Assembly: GCF_019834675.1 (NCBI RefSeq) | Contig: NZ_JABUBU010000001.1 | Coordinates: 124,001-188,000 of the forward strand | DNA from: Rhodococcoides corynebacterioides | Lineage (GTDB): Bacteria > Actinomycetota > Actinomycetes > Mycobacteriales > Mycobacteriaceae | Direction: 5' to 3' | DNA length: 64,000 nucleotides | Notes under the pieces: generated by a model | What the model was told of the DNA's origin: nothing | Database searches by the model: none | The model's input: only the letters and a program-made list of their open reading frames with translations | Made by a program: the position numbers and the translations under genes | Part shown: one piece after another, positions 54,662-62,919 of the stretch | Layout: the number at the start of each line of letters is the position of its first letter | How positions within the stretch are numbered: the first letter of the stretch is position 1

Positions 54662-55555
54662 ATGACACGAACCGACGTCGAGTTCCCGTCCGGAGACGAC
54701 CGCTGCGCCGCATGGCTCTACCGGCCGGAGGGCGCCTCGCCGGACGCAGCCGTCCCGGTGGTGGTGCTTGCGCACGGACTCGGCGGCGTGCGGGAGATGC
54801 GTCTCGACGCGTACGCGGAGCGCTTCACCGCCGCCGGGTACGCCTGCCTGGTGTTCGACTACCGCCACTTCGGCGCCAGCGGGGGAGAGCCGCGGCAGCT
54901 CCTCGACGTCGACCGGCAGTTGGCCGACTGGGCGGCGGCCGTGCGCTACGCCCGTCGACTGGACGGCGTCGACTCGGCACGCGTGGTCCTGTGGGGATCG
55001 TCGTTCAGCGGTGGGCACGTCGTTGAGGCGGCCGCGCGGGACGGCCGCATCGCCGCCGTCGTCTCGCAGTGTCCGTTCACCGACGGGCTCGCCTCCGCCC
55101 TGGCCACCCCGCCGGTGACGACGCTGAAGATCGCGCCCACCGTCGTCCGCGACGTCGCCGCGTCGATCCTGCGTCGTCCGCCGGTGCTGGTGCCGCTGGC
55201 CGCGCCCCACCGCGGGGCGGCGCTCATGGCCAGCGACGACGCGCTCGAGGGCTACCGCGCCCTGCGGCCGGACGGGATGGCCGTCGCCGAGTCGGTGGCC
55301 GCCCGCGTCGCGCTGCAGATCAGCCGGTACTTCCCCGGCCGGTCCGCGAAGAAGCTCACCTGCCCGGCGTTGTTCTGCGTCTGCGACCACGACACCGTGG
55401 CGCCGGCGCGCGCCACCCTGCGGCACGTGGAGAAGGCGCCGCGCGGTGAGGTGATGCTGTATCCGTACGGCCACTTCGACATCTATCTCGGTGAGGCGTT
55501 CGAGACGGTCGTCGCGGACCAGGTCGCGTTCCTGCGCCGGGTGGTGCCGGTCTAA
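54662..55555 (+). CDS. Alpha/beta hydrolase
   Basis: A 297-residue hydrolase: VVVLAHGLGGVREMRLDAYA (oxyanion HG), nucleophile elbow GSSFSGGHVVEAA, acid region CDHDTVAPARATL, and His in YGHFDIYL. It matches the YcjY/XynX-like dienelactone-hydrolase-related group. Start is ATG 35 bases after ptrB. The physiological substrate is not deducible. It converges on the response-regulator gene, overlapping its end by four bases. Confidence 0.85.
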   Translation: MTRTDVEFPSGDDRCAAWLYRPEGASPDAAVPVVVLAHGLGGVREMRLDAYAERFTAAGYACLVFDYRHFGASGGEPRQLLDVDRQLADWAAAVRYARRLDGVDSARVVLWGSSFSGGHVVEAAARDGRIAAVVSQCPFTDGLASALATPPVTTLKIAPTVVRDVAASILRRPPVLVPLAAPHRGAALMASDDALEGYRALRPDGMAVAESVAARVALQISRYFPGRSAKKLTCPALFCVCDHDTVAPARATLRHVEKAPRGEVMLYPYGHFDIYLGEAFETVVADQVAFLRRVVPV

Positions 55556-56277
55556 CGCCAGCGGTAGCGCACCTGCGGGCGGCCGGCCCGGCCGTACTCG
55601 GTGTGCCGGTCGACCAGACCGTCGTCGGCCAGGCGCTCGAGGTACCGCCACGCGGTGACCCGCGAGACGCCGACGGCCGCCGCCGCGTCCGACGCACCCA
55701 GCCCGTCCGGGGCCGCGCGCACGCTGTTCGAGATCTCCGTCAACGTCTGCGGGGCGATGCCCTTCGGCGTCGCCGCCCGCTCGTCCGCCGTCCGCAACGA
55801 CGCCATGGCCCGGTCGATGTCGCGCTGGCTGACGGCCGACTCGCCGTTCCGCAGCGCGGTGCGGAACTCGCCGTAACGCTCGAGCTTGTCCCGGAACGCG
55901 GCGAAGGTGAACGGCTTGAGCAGGTACAGCACGATGCCGTGGGCGACGGCCCGGCGTACCACCGCGAGGTCCCGCTCGGACGTGATGGCGATGACGTCGG
56001 GACCGGGGCGGAGTCCGCCGAGGGCGGCGGCGACGTCGATCCCGCTGGCGTCGGGCAACCCGATGTCGAGGAGGACCAGGTCGAACGGGGCGTCGTCGGC
56101 GATGGCCGTCGTCGCGGCACGCAGGGCGCCGGCGCCGGAGTGCGCCACCGCGCCCACGGTGAAGCCGGGCACCCGCCCGACGTAACTCGAGTGGGCCTCC
56201 GCGATCAGGGGTTCGTCGTCGACCACCAGGACCTTGACGTCGCGATCGTCGTCGGCCGTGTCGCTGTCGCCGCTCAC
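55552..56277 (-). CDS. Response regulator, CitB/DcuR-like
   Basis: A 241-residue regulator: receiver domain with VKVLVVDDEPLIAEAH, phospho-acceptor D71 in LVLLDIGLPDASG, and LYLLKPFTFAAFRDKLERY. The C-terminal winged helix (ASDAAAAVGVSRVTAWRYLE) is of the CitT/DcuR type. It should activate dctA on the opposite side of the kinase gene. The GTG start overlaps the kinase TGA (GTGA). Confidence 0.9.
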   Translation of the reverse strand: MSGDSDTADDDRDVKVLVVDDEPLIAEAHSSYVGRVPGFTVGAVAHSGAGALRAATTAIADDAPFDLVLLDIGLPDASGIDVAAALGGLRPGPDVIAITSERDLAVVRRAVAHGIVLYLLKPFTFAAFRDKLERYGEFRTALRNGESAVSQRDIDRAMASLRTADERAATPKGIAPQTLTEISNSVRAAPDGLGASDAAAAVGVSRVTAWRYLERLADDGLVDRHTEYGRAGRPQVRYRWR

Positions 56278-57848
56278 CGCAGCGACCCGAGCGGGATCGT
56301 GGCGGTGACGACGGACCCGGCGGAGGCATCCGAGGTCAGGGTGCCGTCGTGGCGCTGGATCACCTGGGAGACCAGGGCGAGTCCGAGACCGCGGGAGCCG
56401 GCCTTGGTGGAGAACCCTCGGGTTCGTGCGCGAGCCAGGGCGTCGGCGTCCATGCCGGACCCACTGTCGGCCACCTCCACCACCAGATCGGTGTCGGTCT
56501 CGCGCACACTCACCTCCACCCATGCCTCGTCGGACTGCTTGGCCGCGTCGATCGCATTGTCTATCAAGTTGCCGACCAGGGTGACCAATTCCCGACGCGC
56601 GACGGCGTCGGTGTCGGTCAGCGCCGTGTCCTCGGTGACGGTGAGTTCGACGCCCTGTTCCGCGGCCTGACTGACCTTGCCGAGCAGCAGCGCGGCCACG
56701 GCGGGTTCCTGCACGGTGGTCATCAGGCGGTCGATGAGGTTCTGCGACAGCTGCAGTTCCTGGGTGGCGAACTCGACGGCCTGCTCGGTACGGCCCAGCT
56801 CGACCATCGTGATGACGGTGTGAAGCCGGTTGGCCGACTCGTGCGCCTGGGAGCGGAGGGACTCGGCGAACGACGTCATCGAGTCCAGTTCGCCGAGCAC
56901 CCGCTGCAGTTCGGTGTGATCGCGGACCGTGGTGACGGTGCCCAGCCGACGGGATCCGCGCACCACCGGGTTCTGGTTGACCACGAGCACGCGCGTGGCC
57001 GTCAGGTGCATCTCGTCGCGGATCGACTCGTCCCCGAGCCCCCGCAGGGACTCCGGCAGACAGTCCCGCGTCACCGTCTCCGCGTCGAGGTCGAGCAGGC
57101 GTCGGGCCTCGTCGTTGACCACCTCGGCCTCGTCGCCGTCGCCCCACACCAGCAGGCCCTCGCCGATGGAGTGCAGCACCGCGTCGTGATGGTCGTACAT
57201 GCTGCGGAGTTCGTCCGGCGCGAGGCCCAGCGTCTGACTCTTCAGGCGTCGGTTGAGCAGGTAGGAGGCGCCGACCGCGATGGCCAGCGCGGCGCCGACC
57301 ACGGCGAGCACGACGGGAAGGCCGGCGACGAAGCGATCCGAGATGCGGGCGCGGGTGACACCGGCGGACACCAGCCCGATGAGGCTGCCGCCGTCGTCCA
57401 TCACCGGGGTGACCGCGCGAATGGACGGACCCAGTGAGCCCTCGTACGACTCGGTGAACGTCTCTCCGGCCAGCGCCCGGTCGATGGTGCCGGTGAACTT
57501 GCCGCCGATCAGCTCGGCGTTGGTGTGGGTGAACCGAGTGCGGTCGGGGGCCATGACCACGATGAAGTCGACCGACGTGGCCCGCCGGATCTCCTCGGTG
57601 ACCGGCTGCAGACGCGCGGTGGGATCGGGGGACTCGATCGCCTCCGCCGTCGACGGGGAGGTGGCGAGCGATTCCACGATGGCGGTGACCTCGTGGCGGG
57701 TGGCCTCGTCGCTCAGCGCGCGTTCGTCGAGGACGACGGCGACCCCGCCGATGCTCACCAGGAGGATCACCACGGCGAGCTGCCCGAGGAACAGTCGACG
57801 GGCAACGCTGCGTGACCGGCGGCGGCGTCGGGCATTGGTGCTGGTCAA
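56274..57848 (-). CDS. Sensor kinase, CitA/DcuS-like
   Basis: A 524-residue kinase. Transmembrane helices lie near residues 19-40 and 173-196, enclosing a PDC/PAS sensor (VDFIVVMAPDRTRFTHTNAE, GSLGPSIRAVTPVMDDGGSL). A cytoplasmic PAS follows, then phospho-His in RSQAHESANRLHTV and GHKL motifs NLIDNAIDAAK, DSGSGM and RGLGLALV. It senses an extracellular carboxylate such as citrate, fumarate or malate. The start is TTG at 57848 with GAAAGG upstream, a rare codon here. Confidence 0.88.
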   Translation of the reverse strand: MTSTNARRRRRSRSVARRLFLGQLAVVILLVSIGGVAVVLDERALSDEATRHEVTAIVESLATSPSTAEAIESPDPTARLQPVTEEIRRATSVDFIVVMAPDRTRFTHTNAELIGGKFTGTIDRALAGETFTESYEGSLGPSIRAVTPVMDDGGSLIGLVSAGVTRARISDRFVAGLPVVLAVVGAALAIAVGASYLLNRRLKSQTLGLAPDELRSMYDHHDAVLHSIGEGLLVWGDGDEAEVVNDEARRLLDLDAETVTRDCLPESLRGLGDESIRDEMHLTATRVLVVNQNPVVRGSRRLGTVTTVRDHTELQRVLGELDSMTSFAESLRSQAHESANRLHTVITMVELGRTEQAVEFATQELQLSQNLIDRLMTTVQEPAVAALLLGKVSQAAEQGVELTVTEDTALTDTDAVARRELVTLVGNLIDNAIDAAKQSDEAWVEVSVRETDTDLVVEVADSGSGMDADALARARTRGFSTKAGSRGLGLALVSQVIQRHDGTLTSDASAGSVVTATIPLGSLR

Positions 57849-58006
57849 CTCGACCTTTCGGTAAGTCGTCGTTCACCGGTGGTGTTGTGTGCAACCCCGC
57901 GCAACGTGAACGTAATGAACAGATTCGTGACTGGGATCACCCGGTGCAGCACAGTTCTCTGCAGACCGCGTGACTCACCTCACGCCTCGATTCTAAGGAC
58001 GAGAAC

Positions 58007-59392
58007 ATGACCACCACGCACGACGTCGAACCCACCTCGCCGACACCGCCGCCGAAGAAGAAGCGGGACAAGACCCACTGGCTCTACAGCGCCGTGATCG
58101 TCGCGGTCGTCGGTGGCATCGTCTTCGGACTCGTCGCGCCGGACACGGCGTCCGAGTTCGGCGTGCTCGGCACCATGTTCGTCTCGCTGATCAAGATGAT
58201 GATCAGCCCCGTCATCTTCTGCACCATCGTGCTCGGCATCGGCTCGGTCAAGGCCGCCGCCAGCGTCGGCAAGGTCGGCGGCCTGGCCCTCGGCTACTTC
58301 ATCGCGATGTCCACCTTCGCGCTCGCCATCGGCATGGTGGTCGGCAACCTGATCCAGCCCGGTAACGGTCTGAACATCGAGTCGGACAGCGCCGCGGTCG
58401 ACAAGCTCGTCGGTCAGGCCGAGGGCGCCGGCGGCACCCTCGACTTCATCCAGAGCATCATCCCGACCTCGCTGCTGTCGTCGCTCACCGCGGGCAGCGT
58501 GTTGCAGACCCTCTTCGTGGCACTGCTCGTCGGCTTCGGTCTGCAGGCCATGGGCAAGCAGGGCGAGGGCATCCTCAAGGGCATCGGCTCGATCCAGAAG
58601 CTCGTCTTCCGCATCCTCGCCGGCATCCTGTGGCTCGCCCCGATCGGTGCCTTCGGCGCCATCGCCAAGGTGGTCGGTGACACCGGCATCGACGCGGTCG
58701 TCCAGCTCGCCACCCTGATGCTCGCCTTCTACCTGACCTGCACCATCTTCGTGTTCGGCATCCTCGGCACCATCCTGCGCTTCGTCTCCGGCGTCTCGAT
58801 CTTCAAGCTCTGCAAGTACCTGGGCCGTGAGTACCTGCTCATCGTCGCCACCTCGTCCTCCGAGTCGGCCCTGCCGCGCCTCATCGCCAAGATGGAGCAC
58901 GTCGGTGTCCAGCGTCAGACCGTCGGCGTGGTCGTCCCCACCGGGTACTCGTTCAACCTGGACGGCACCGCGATCTACCTGACGATGGCCTCGATCTTCA
59001 TCGCCGACGCCATGGGCAACCCGCTCTCCATCGGTGAGCAGATCTCGCTGCTGCTCTTCATGATCATCGCCTCGAAGGGTGCAGCCGGCGTCTCCGGTGC
59101 CGGCCTGGCCACGCTGGCCGGCGGCCTGCAGAGCCACCGCCCCGAACTGCTCGACGGCATCGGCCTGATCGTCGGTATCGACCGGTTCATGTCCGAGGCC
59201 CGCGCCGTCACCAACTTCTCCGGCAACGCGGTCGCCACCATGCTGGTGGGCACCTGGACCAAGACCATCGACAACGGTCGGGTCAAGGACGTGCTCGACG
59301 GCAAGCTCCCGTTCGACGAGACCACGATGGTCGACGACGGACACGGCGAGGCTCGCGATCCGGAGGCCAAGCCGGACCTGGTCAAGAACTAG
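58007..59392 (+). CDS. dctA: C4-dicarboxylate symporter DctA
   Basis: A 461-residue DAACS-family carrier: MISPVIFCTIVLGIGS, substrate loop VATSSSESALPRLIAKM, VVPTGYSFNLDGTAIYLTMA and FSGNAVATMLVGTW near the end. It imports succinate, fumarate or malate with protons or Na+. The divergent CitA/DcuS kinase and regulator almost certainly control it. The 158-base gap (57849-58006) holds both promoters. Two terminators follow. Confidence 0.93.
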   Translation: MTTTHDVEPTSPTPPPKKKRDKTHWLYSAVIVAVVGGIVFGLVAPDTASEFGVLGTMFVSLIKMMISPVIFCTIVLGIGSVKAAASVGKVGGLALGYFIAMSTFALAIGMVVGNLIQPGNGLNIESDSAAVDKLVGQAEGAGGTLDFIQSIIPTSLLSSLTAGSVLQTLFVALLVGFGLQAMGKQGEGILKGIGSIQKLVFRILAGILWLAPIGAFGAIAKVVGDTGIDAVVQLATLMLAFYLTCTIFVFGILGTILRFVSGVSIFKLCKYLGREYLLIVATSSSESALPRLIAKMEHVGVQRQTVGVVVPTGYSFNLDGTAIYLTMASIFIADAMGNPLSIGEQISLLLFMIIASKGAAGVSGAGLATLAGGLQSHRPELLDGIGLIVGIDRFMSEARAVTNFSGNAVATMLVGTWTKTIDNGRVKDVLDGKLPFDETTMVDDGHGEARDPEAKPDLVKN

Positions 59393-59400
59393 GTCCACAG

Positions 59401-59419
59401 CCCCGGCCACGAGCCGGGG
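59401..59419 (+). terminator. GC hairpin after dctA
   Basis: CCCCGGC (59401-59407) pairs with GCCGGGG (59413-59419) around loop CACGA. It starts eight bases after the dctA stop. It lacks a T tract, so it may work together with the larger hairpin at 59432. Confidence 0.6.
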
Positions 59420-59431
59420 ACGCACCGAACC

Positions 59432-59470
59432 ACGGCGGGTGCACTCTCGATCAGAGGGTGCACCCGCCGT
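59432..59470. terminator. 13-bp stem terminator, bidirectional
   Basis: ACGGCGGGTGCAC (59432-59444) pairs perfectly with GTGCACCCGCCGT (59458-59470). The 13-base loop can form a further CTC/GAG stem. A pyrimidine-rich TTCTTTTCCTTTC follows on the plus strand. It lies between the convergent dctA and DUF222 genes and should stop both transcripts. Confidence 0.75.
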
Positions 59471-59498
59471 TTCCCTGTGCGCCGTTCTTTTCCTTTCG

Positions 59499-61448
59499 TC
59501 AGAACGGGGGCGGGGTGTCGTCGGGTGGGTGGTGCTTCATCTGGTTGCGGAGTCTGTTGCGGTTTCGTTCCTGTCGTCGGCGGGCGTGTTTCTGCTCGGT
59601 GCGTGGGGCAGGTCGAAGGCGTTCCACCGGTGTCGGTCTCGGTCTGTGTCCGTTCTCGGTGGGTGGGTCGCCGAAGACGACGGCGTCGAGTCCGGGGTGG
59701 ACGTCGTGTCCGGTGAACGCCGGGCCGAGGACGGTTCGGCCGTCGGGGATGGTGACGGTGCGGATCAGGCGGCTCGGGTCGGTGGGGTCGGGGTACTGAT
59801 CGTCCACGAAATTCCCGAACGTTTTCAGCAGGTGGTGGAAGCGGCATTTGGCGCCGAGTCCGGCCGCGTTGGTGCGCCCGCCCTTCTCGGGGTGGGTGTG
59901 GTCGTATTCGGTGATGTGGTCGAGGTCCCCGTCCCACGCGGGTCGGTTGCAGCCGGGCCAGGTGCAGAACAGATCCCGCGCACGGATGTACGCATCGAGG
60001 GCTGCGGAGGGGCGGTAGGGGTTCGACGGTTGCGTCGCCCGCAGTGGGGTGTCGGTGCCGTCCCCCAACGGCCGGATGATCGTGCCGGGGTCGGCGGCGA
60101 GGTCGCGGACGTGGGCGCCGGAGATGATCCCGATGCCGGAGAGGAACCCGACGCCGTCGACGAAGTCCAAGCCGACAGGCTCTTCGCATCCCCGGGAGTG
60201 GTCCGCCGCGTCGCCGGCGGTAGCCGCGCCACCGAGCTCGGTCGAGTCCCCGCTGTCACCGGTCCCGGCGGTGACGGTCGGCCGGTCCGATGGCACCGCC
60301 TCCGTCGCAACCGTTTCCGTCGCAACGGGTTCCGCCGCGACCGACTCGACCGAGGCCGAGCCCGCGGCAACCGATTCCGCCGCACCGGGTTCCGTCACCA
60401 CCGACTCGGCCGAGACCGAATTCGCTGCACTGTCGGCCTCGACCTCGTCGGTGTCGGTCTGGGCGTCGGGCCGAGGCGGCGCGGCGGCGTTCAGGTACGG
60501 CCGCGGGAGGTGCTGCGGTGACCGGCAGACCCGTTCGTTCTCGGGCGCGGGGACGGGGCCGTGGAGGGTGGTGGTGTCGGTGACGAGGTGAATCACGATG
60601 CGGGGCGCGGTCGCCGCGAATGTGGTCAGGTCGATGTTCTTGTAGCGGCAGTCGGTGATGGGGCGGTCGCAGTCGCACCCGAACTCGGTTTGGGTGATCA
60701 ACGCGTAATGCGCATCGGAGGCCCGAGCGGCCTTGGAGCGGGTGTCCTTCGGGCACACCTGCGCGGCCAACCGTCGCACGGCCGCGTGGAGCGCGACGAT
60801 GTCCTCCGCCGGCCGGGTGTCCGTCGCCGACGCCATCCCGTCGCGGCCGATCTCGACGGTGAACTCTCGATTCCGCTTCGCCTTCTCCCGCCGGGCGCGG
60901 ACGGCATCGGGATCACGGCGGTCGACCATCGTGTCCACCATGGCCTCCATCCGCGCCGGCGACCACGACCCGGGTCTGCGGAGGGCGCGGGCGATGTCGG
61001 CGTCGACCAACGCCGCGTAGCACTGCCCTTCGATGAGTTCGGTGCGGGCGACGATGGTGCGGATGTGGTGCGGGGTGACGATCCCGTCCCGCAGGCATTC
61101 GGCGACCTTCGGGAGTCGGTCGCGCAACGCGACGGCGTCGGTGAGCAGGGTACGGGCAGCCCCCTGCGTGATCGACAACGTGGTGGCGATGGTCGCGGCG
61201 CAGCGGGTGTGTGCGTCGAGCTCACGCCGGTCTTCGTCCTCGAACGGCTCCACCAGTTCGGCGTGCATGGCGGCGGCGAGCTGGTATTCGAACCACTTCA
61301 GGTAGGCCACCCCCGCCGTCGCGTGGACCAGCGCGTCCAACGCCTGCGGCGCGGGAAGGTCACAGGTAGCAGGCAGACCGAGGGCGGCGTGGTCGAGCGC
61401 AGCCCACGGCGTCACCGCGGACTGTGTCCCCACCTGCACTGCAGCCAT
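59499..61448 (-). CDS. DUF222-HNH endonuclease protein (13E12 repeat family)
   Basis: A 649-residue protein: N-terminal DUF222 helical domain, a low-complexity linker of Glu/Ser/Val/Ala pentapeptides, and an HNH nuclease near residues 480-540. The nuclease shows CTWPGCNRPAWDGDLDHI, GGRTNAAGLGAKC and CRFHHLLKT, providing His-Asn-His and Cys zinc ligands. These genes are multicopy in actinobacteria and are LexA-regulated in mycobacteria. The ATG at 61448 is chosen over a longer reading because GGGGGG stands upstream and the SOS box would otherwise be coding. Confidence 0.9.
   Translation of the reverse strand: MAAVQVGTQSAVTPWAALDHAALGLPATCDLPAPQALDALVHATAGVAYLKWFEYQLAAAMHAELVEPFEDEDRRELDAHTRCAATIATTLSITQGAARTLLTDAVALRDRLPKVAECLRDGIVTPHHIRTIVARTELIEGQCYAALVDADIARALRRPGSWSPARMEAMVDTMVDRRDPDAVRARREKAKRNREFTVEIGRDGMASATDTRPAEDIVALHAAVRRLAAQVCPKDTRSKAARASDAHYALITQTEFGCDCDRPITDCRYKNIDLTTFAATAPRIVIHLVTDTTTLHGPVPAPENERVCRSPQHLPRPYLNAAAPPRPDAQTDTDEVEADSAANSVSAESVVTEPGAAESVAAGSASVESVAAEPVATETVATEAVPSDRPTVTAGTGDSGDSTELGGAATAGDAADHSRGCEEPVGLDFVDGVGFLSGIGIISGAHVRDLAADPGTIIRPLGDGTDTPLRATQPSNPYRPSAALDAYIRARDLFCTWPGCNRPAWDGDLDHITEYDHTHPEKGGRTNAAGLGAKCRFHHLLKTFGNFVDDQYPDPTDPSRLIRTVTIPDGRTVLGPAFTGHDVHPGLDAVVFGDPPTENGHRPRPTPVERLRPAPRTEQKHARRRQERNRNRLRNQMKHHPPDDTPPPF
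60289..60423 (-). repeat. 15-nt coding tandem repeat in DUF222-HNH gene
   Basis: Nine degenerate 15-nt units encode pentapeptides such as ESVAA, EPVAT and ETVAT. They form the linker between DUF222 and the HNH domain. Variation between units suggests length changes by slippage. Relatives usually have a shorter linker, by family knowledge. Confidence 0.7.
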
Positions 61449-61464
61449 GCTGTCGACCCCCCAG

Positions 61465-61480
61465 TCGCTCGTATGTTCGA
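61465..61480. promoter_or_regulatory. SOS (LexA) box of DUF222-HNH gene
   Basis: On the plus strand TCGCTC-GTAT-GTTCGA, read on the gene strand as TCGAAC-atac-GAGCGA, matches 10 of 12 positions of the mycobacterial LexA box (TCGAAC-N4-GTTCGA). It is 16 bases upstream of the ATG at 61448. LexA boxes upstream of 13E12 genes are known in Mycobacterium tuberculosis. Confidence 0.65.
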
Positions 61481-61594
61481 GTGTACCGGCACCCACCGAC
61501 ACGGTCCATGACACGCACGCACGAAACTCCGTCGGGGGATCGGCCGGGAACACCGGCGGTCGTGGTGGGGGTTACTCGTCGGTACTGTGACCGC

Positions 61595-62095
61595 ATGACA
61601 GAACTGCAGAACATCGGCATCACCACCCTGGGTGGGGCGCCGACGTCGCTCGACGAGTACAGCGGTCGGGCGGTCCTCGTGGTCAACGTGGCATCGAAGT
61701 GCGGCCTGACACCGCAGTACACCGCCCTCGAGAAGCTGGCCAAGGACTACTCGGACCGCGGTCTCTCCGTGGTCGGATTCCCGTGCAATCAGTTCGGCGG
61801 CCAGGAGCCGGGCACGGCCGAGGAGATCGAGACCTTCTGCTCGACCACCTACGGCGTCACCTTCCCGCTGATGGAGAAGATCGACGTCAACGGGGAGAAC
61901 CGGCACCCGATCTACGAGCAGCTGGTGCAGACGCCGGACGCCGACGGCGAGGCCGGGGACGTCCAGTGGAACTTCGAGAAGTTCCTGATCTCGCCGGAGG
62001 GCGAGGTGGTCGGTCGCTTCCGCCCGCGCACCGAGCCGGATGCTCCCGAGGTTCTGGCCGCCATCGACAAGGTGCTTCCGGTCCCCACGCTCTGA
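61595..62095 (+). CDS. Glutathione-peroxidase-family thiol peroxidase
   Basis: A 166-residue GPx-fold protein: peroxidatic Cys36 in VASKCGLTPQY, Gln in GFPCNQFGGQEPG (with a second Cys as resolving candidate), and Trp in VQWNFEKFLISPEG. It has the NFEKFL signature. Actinobacteria lack glutathione, so the reductant is probably thioredoxin or mycothiol. It reduces hydrogen peroxide or lipid hydroperoxides. Confidence 0.92.
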   Translation: MTELQNIGITTLGGAPTSLDEYSGRAVLVVNVASKCGLTPQYTALEKLAKDYSDRGLSVVGFPCNQFGGQEPGTAEEIETFCSTTYGVTFPLMEKIDVNGENRHPIYEQLVQTPDADGEAGDVQWNFEKFLISPEGEVVGRFRPRTEPDAPEVLAAIDKVLPVPTL

Positions 62096-62162
62096 CCGAC
62101 GTTCGTCGGGCGTTCACGTACGAGACGAGCCGTCGTACACCTCGGTGTGCGACGGTTTTCTC

Positions 62163-62900
62163 ATGACCGCACGTCTGATCGTGTCCGTCTCCGGGATCCG
62201 TGACGAGACCCGCGACGCCGCCGCCGAGTTCGCCGCCGAGATGGACCGTCGCAACCTCTCCCTCTCGCTGCTCGTGGCGCCGCGCCTCAAGGACAAGTAC
62301 CGACTGACCCGCGACCCCGAGACGCAGGACTGGCTTCGGGCCCGACGCGAGCACGGTGACGCGATCGTGTTGCACGGGTACGACCAGGCGGCGACCAAGC
62401 GTCGTCGCGCCGAGTTCGCCGTTCTCCCTGCGCACGAGGCGGGCCTTCGCCTGCGCGCTGCGGACCGCGTCATGGAGGAGATCGGTCTGCGCACCCGCGC
62501 GTTCGCCCCGCCGCGGTGGGTTGCCTCGCCGGGCGCGATCTCCGCACTCCCGGCGGTCGGGTTCCGCCTGTACGCGGGCCTGACCGGCATCTCCGACCTC
62601 GACCGCGGCACCGTGGTGCGCAGCCGCGTCTTCGGTATCGGGGAGGGATTCGGCGCCGGCTCCGGCGGCTACGTGTGGGAGCCGGGAACGTCCGAGCCGT
62701 GGTGGTGCCGCGCCCTCGTGATGGGTGCGGGACGGGTCGCGCGTCGGGGCGGCGTGGTGCGACTGTCCGTCAGCGCCAAGCAGCTCGGCCGACCGGGACC
62801 GCGGACCGCGATGCTCGACGCCGTGGACCTCGCCTGCTTCCACGGCGCCGAATCCGCTCGCTACGAATGGGTCTCGCGGTCCCGGTCGACTGCCGCCTGA
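62163..62900 (+). CDS. DUF2334 polysaccharide-deacetylase-like protein
   Basis: A 245-residue protein: RLIVSVSGIRDETRDAAAEF, SLSLLVAPRLKDKYRL, HGDAIVLHGYDQAA (H-G-x-D-x-x-x-H-G type metal site), APPRWVASPGAISAL and FHGAES at the end. This is the DUF2334 branch of NodB-type deacetylases. Metal ligands appear as HGD and LHGY. Substrate unknown; secretion signal absent, so cytoplasmic or unusual. Lies 67 bases after the peroxidase gene. Confidence 0.82.
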   Translation: MTARLIVSVSGIRDETRDAAAEFAAEMDRRNLSLSLLVAPRLKDKYRLTRDPETQDWLRARREHGDAIVLHGYDQAATKRRRAEFAVLPAHEAGLRLRAADRVMEEIGLRTRAFAPPRWVASPGAISALPAVGFRLYAGLTGISDLDRGTVVRSRVFGIGEGFGAGSGGYVWEPGTSEPWWCRALVMGAGRVARRGGVVRLSVSAKQLGRPGPRTAMLDAVDLACFHGAESARYEWVSRSRSTAA

Positions 62901-62919
62901 TCGCGGACCAGCGCGGGGG

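Noticed and set aside
59432..59470. Riboswitch or small RNA reading of the long hairpin after dctA
   Set aside because: It is a simple perfect stem between two convergent gene ends, followed by a pyrimidine-rich run. A terminator explains it without further assumptions.
59499..61448. Mobile element or prophage remnant reading of the HNH gene
   Set aside because: There is no transposase, integrase, inverted terminal repeat or target duplication around it. DUF222-HNH genes of this type are ordinary multicopy chromosomal genes in the group.
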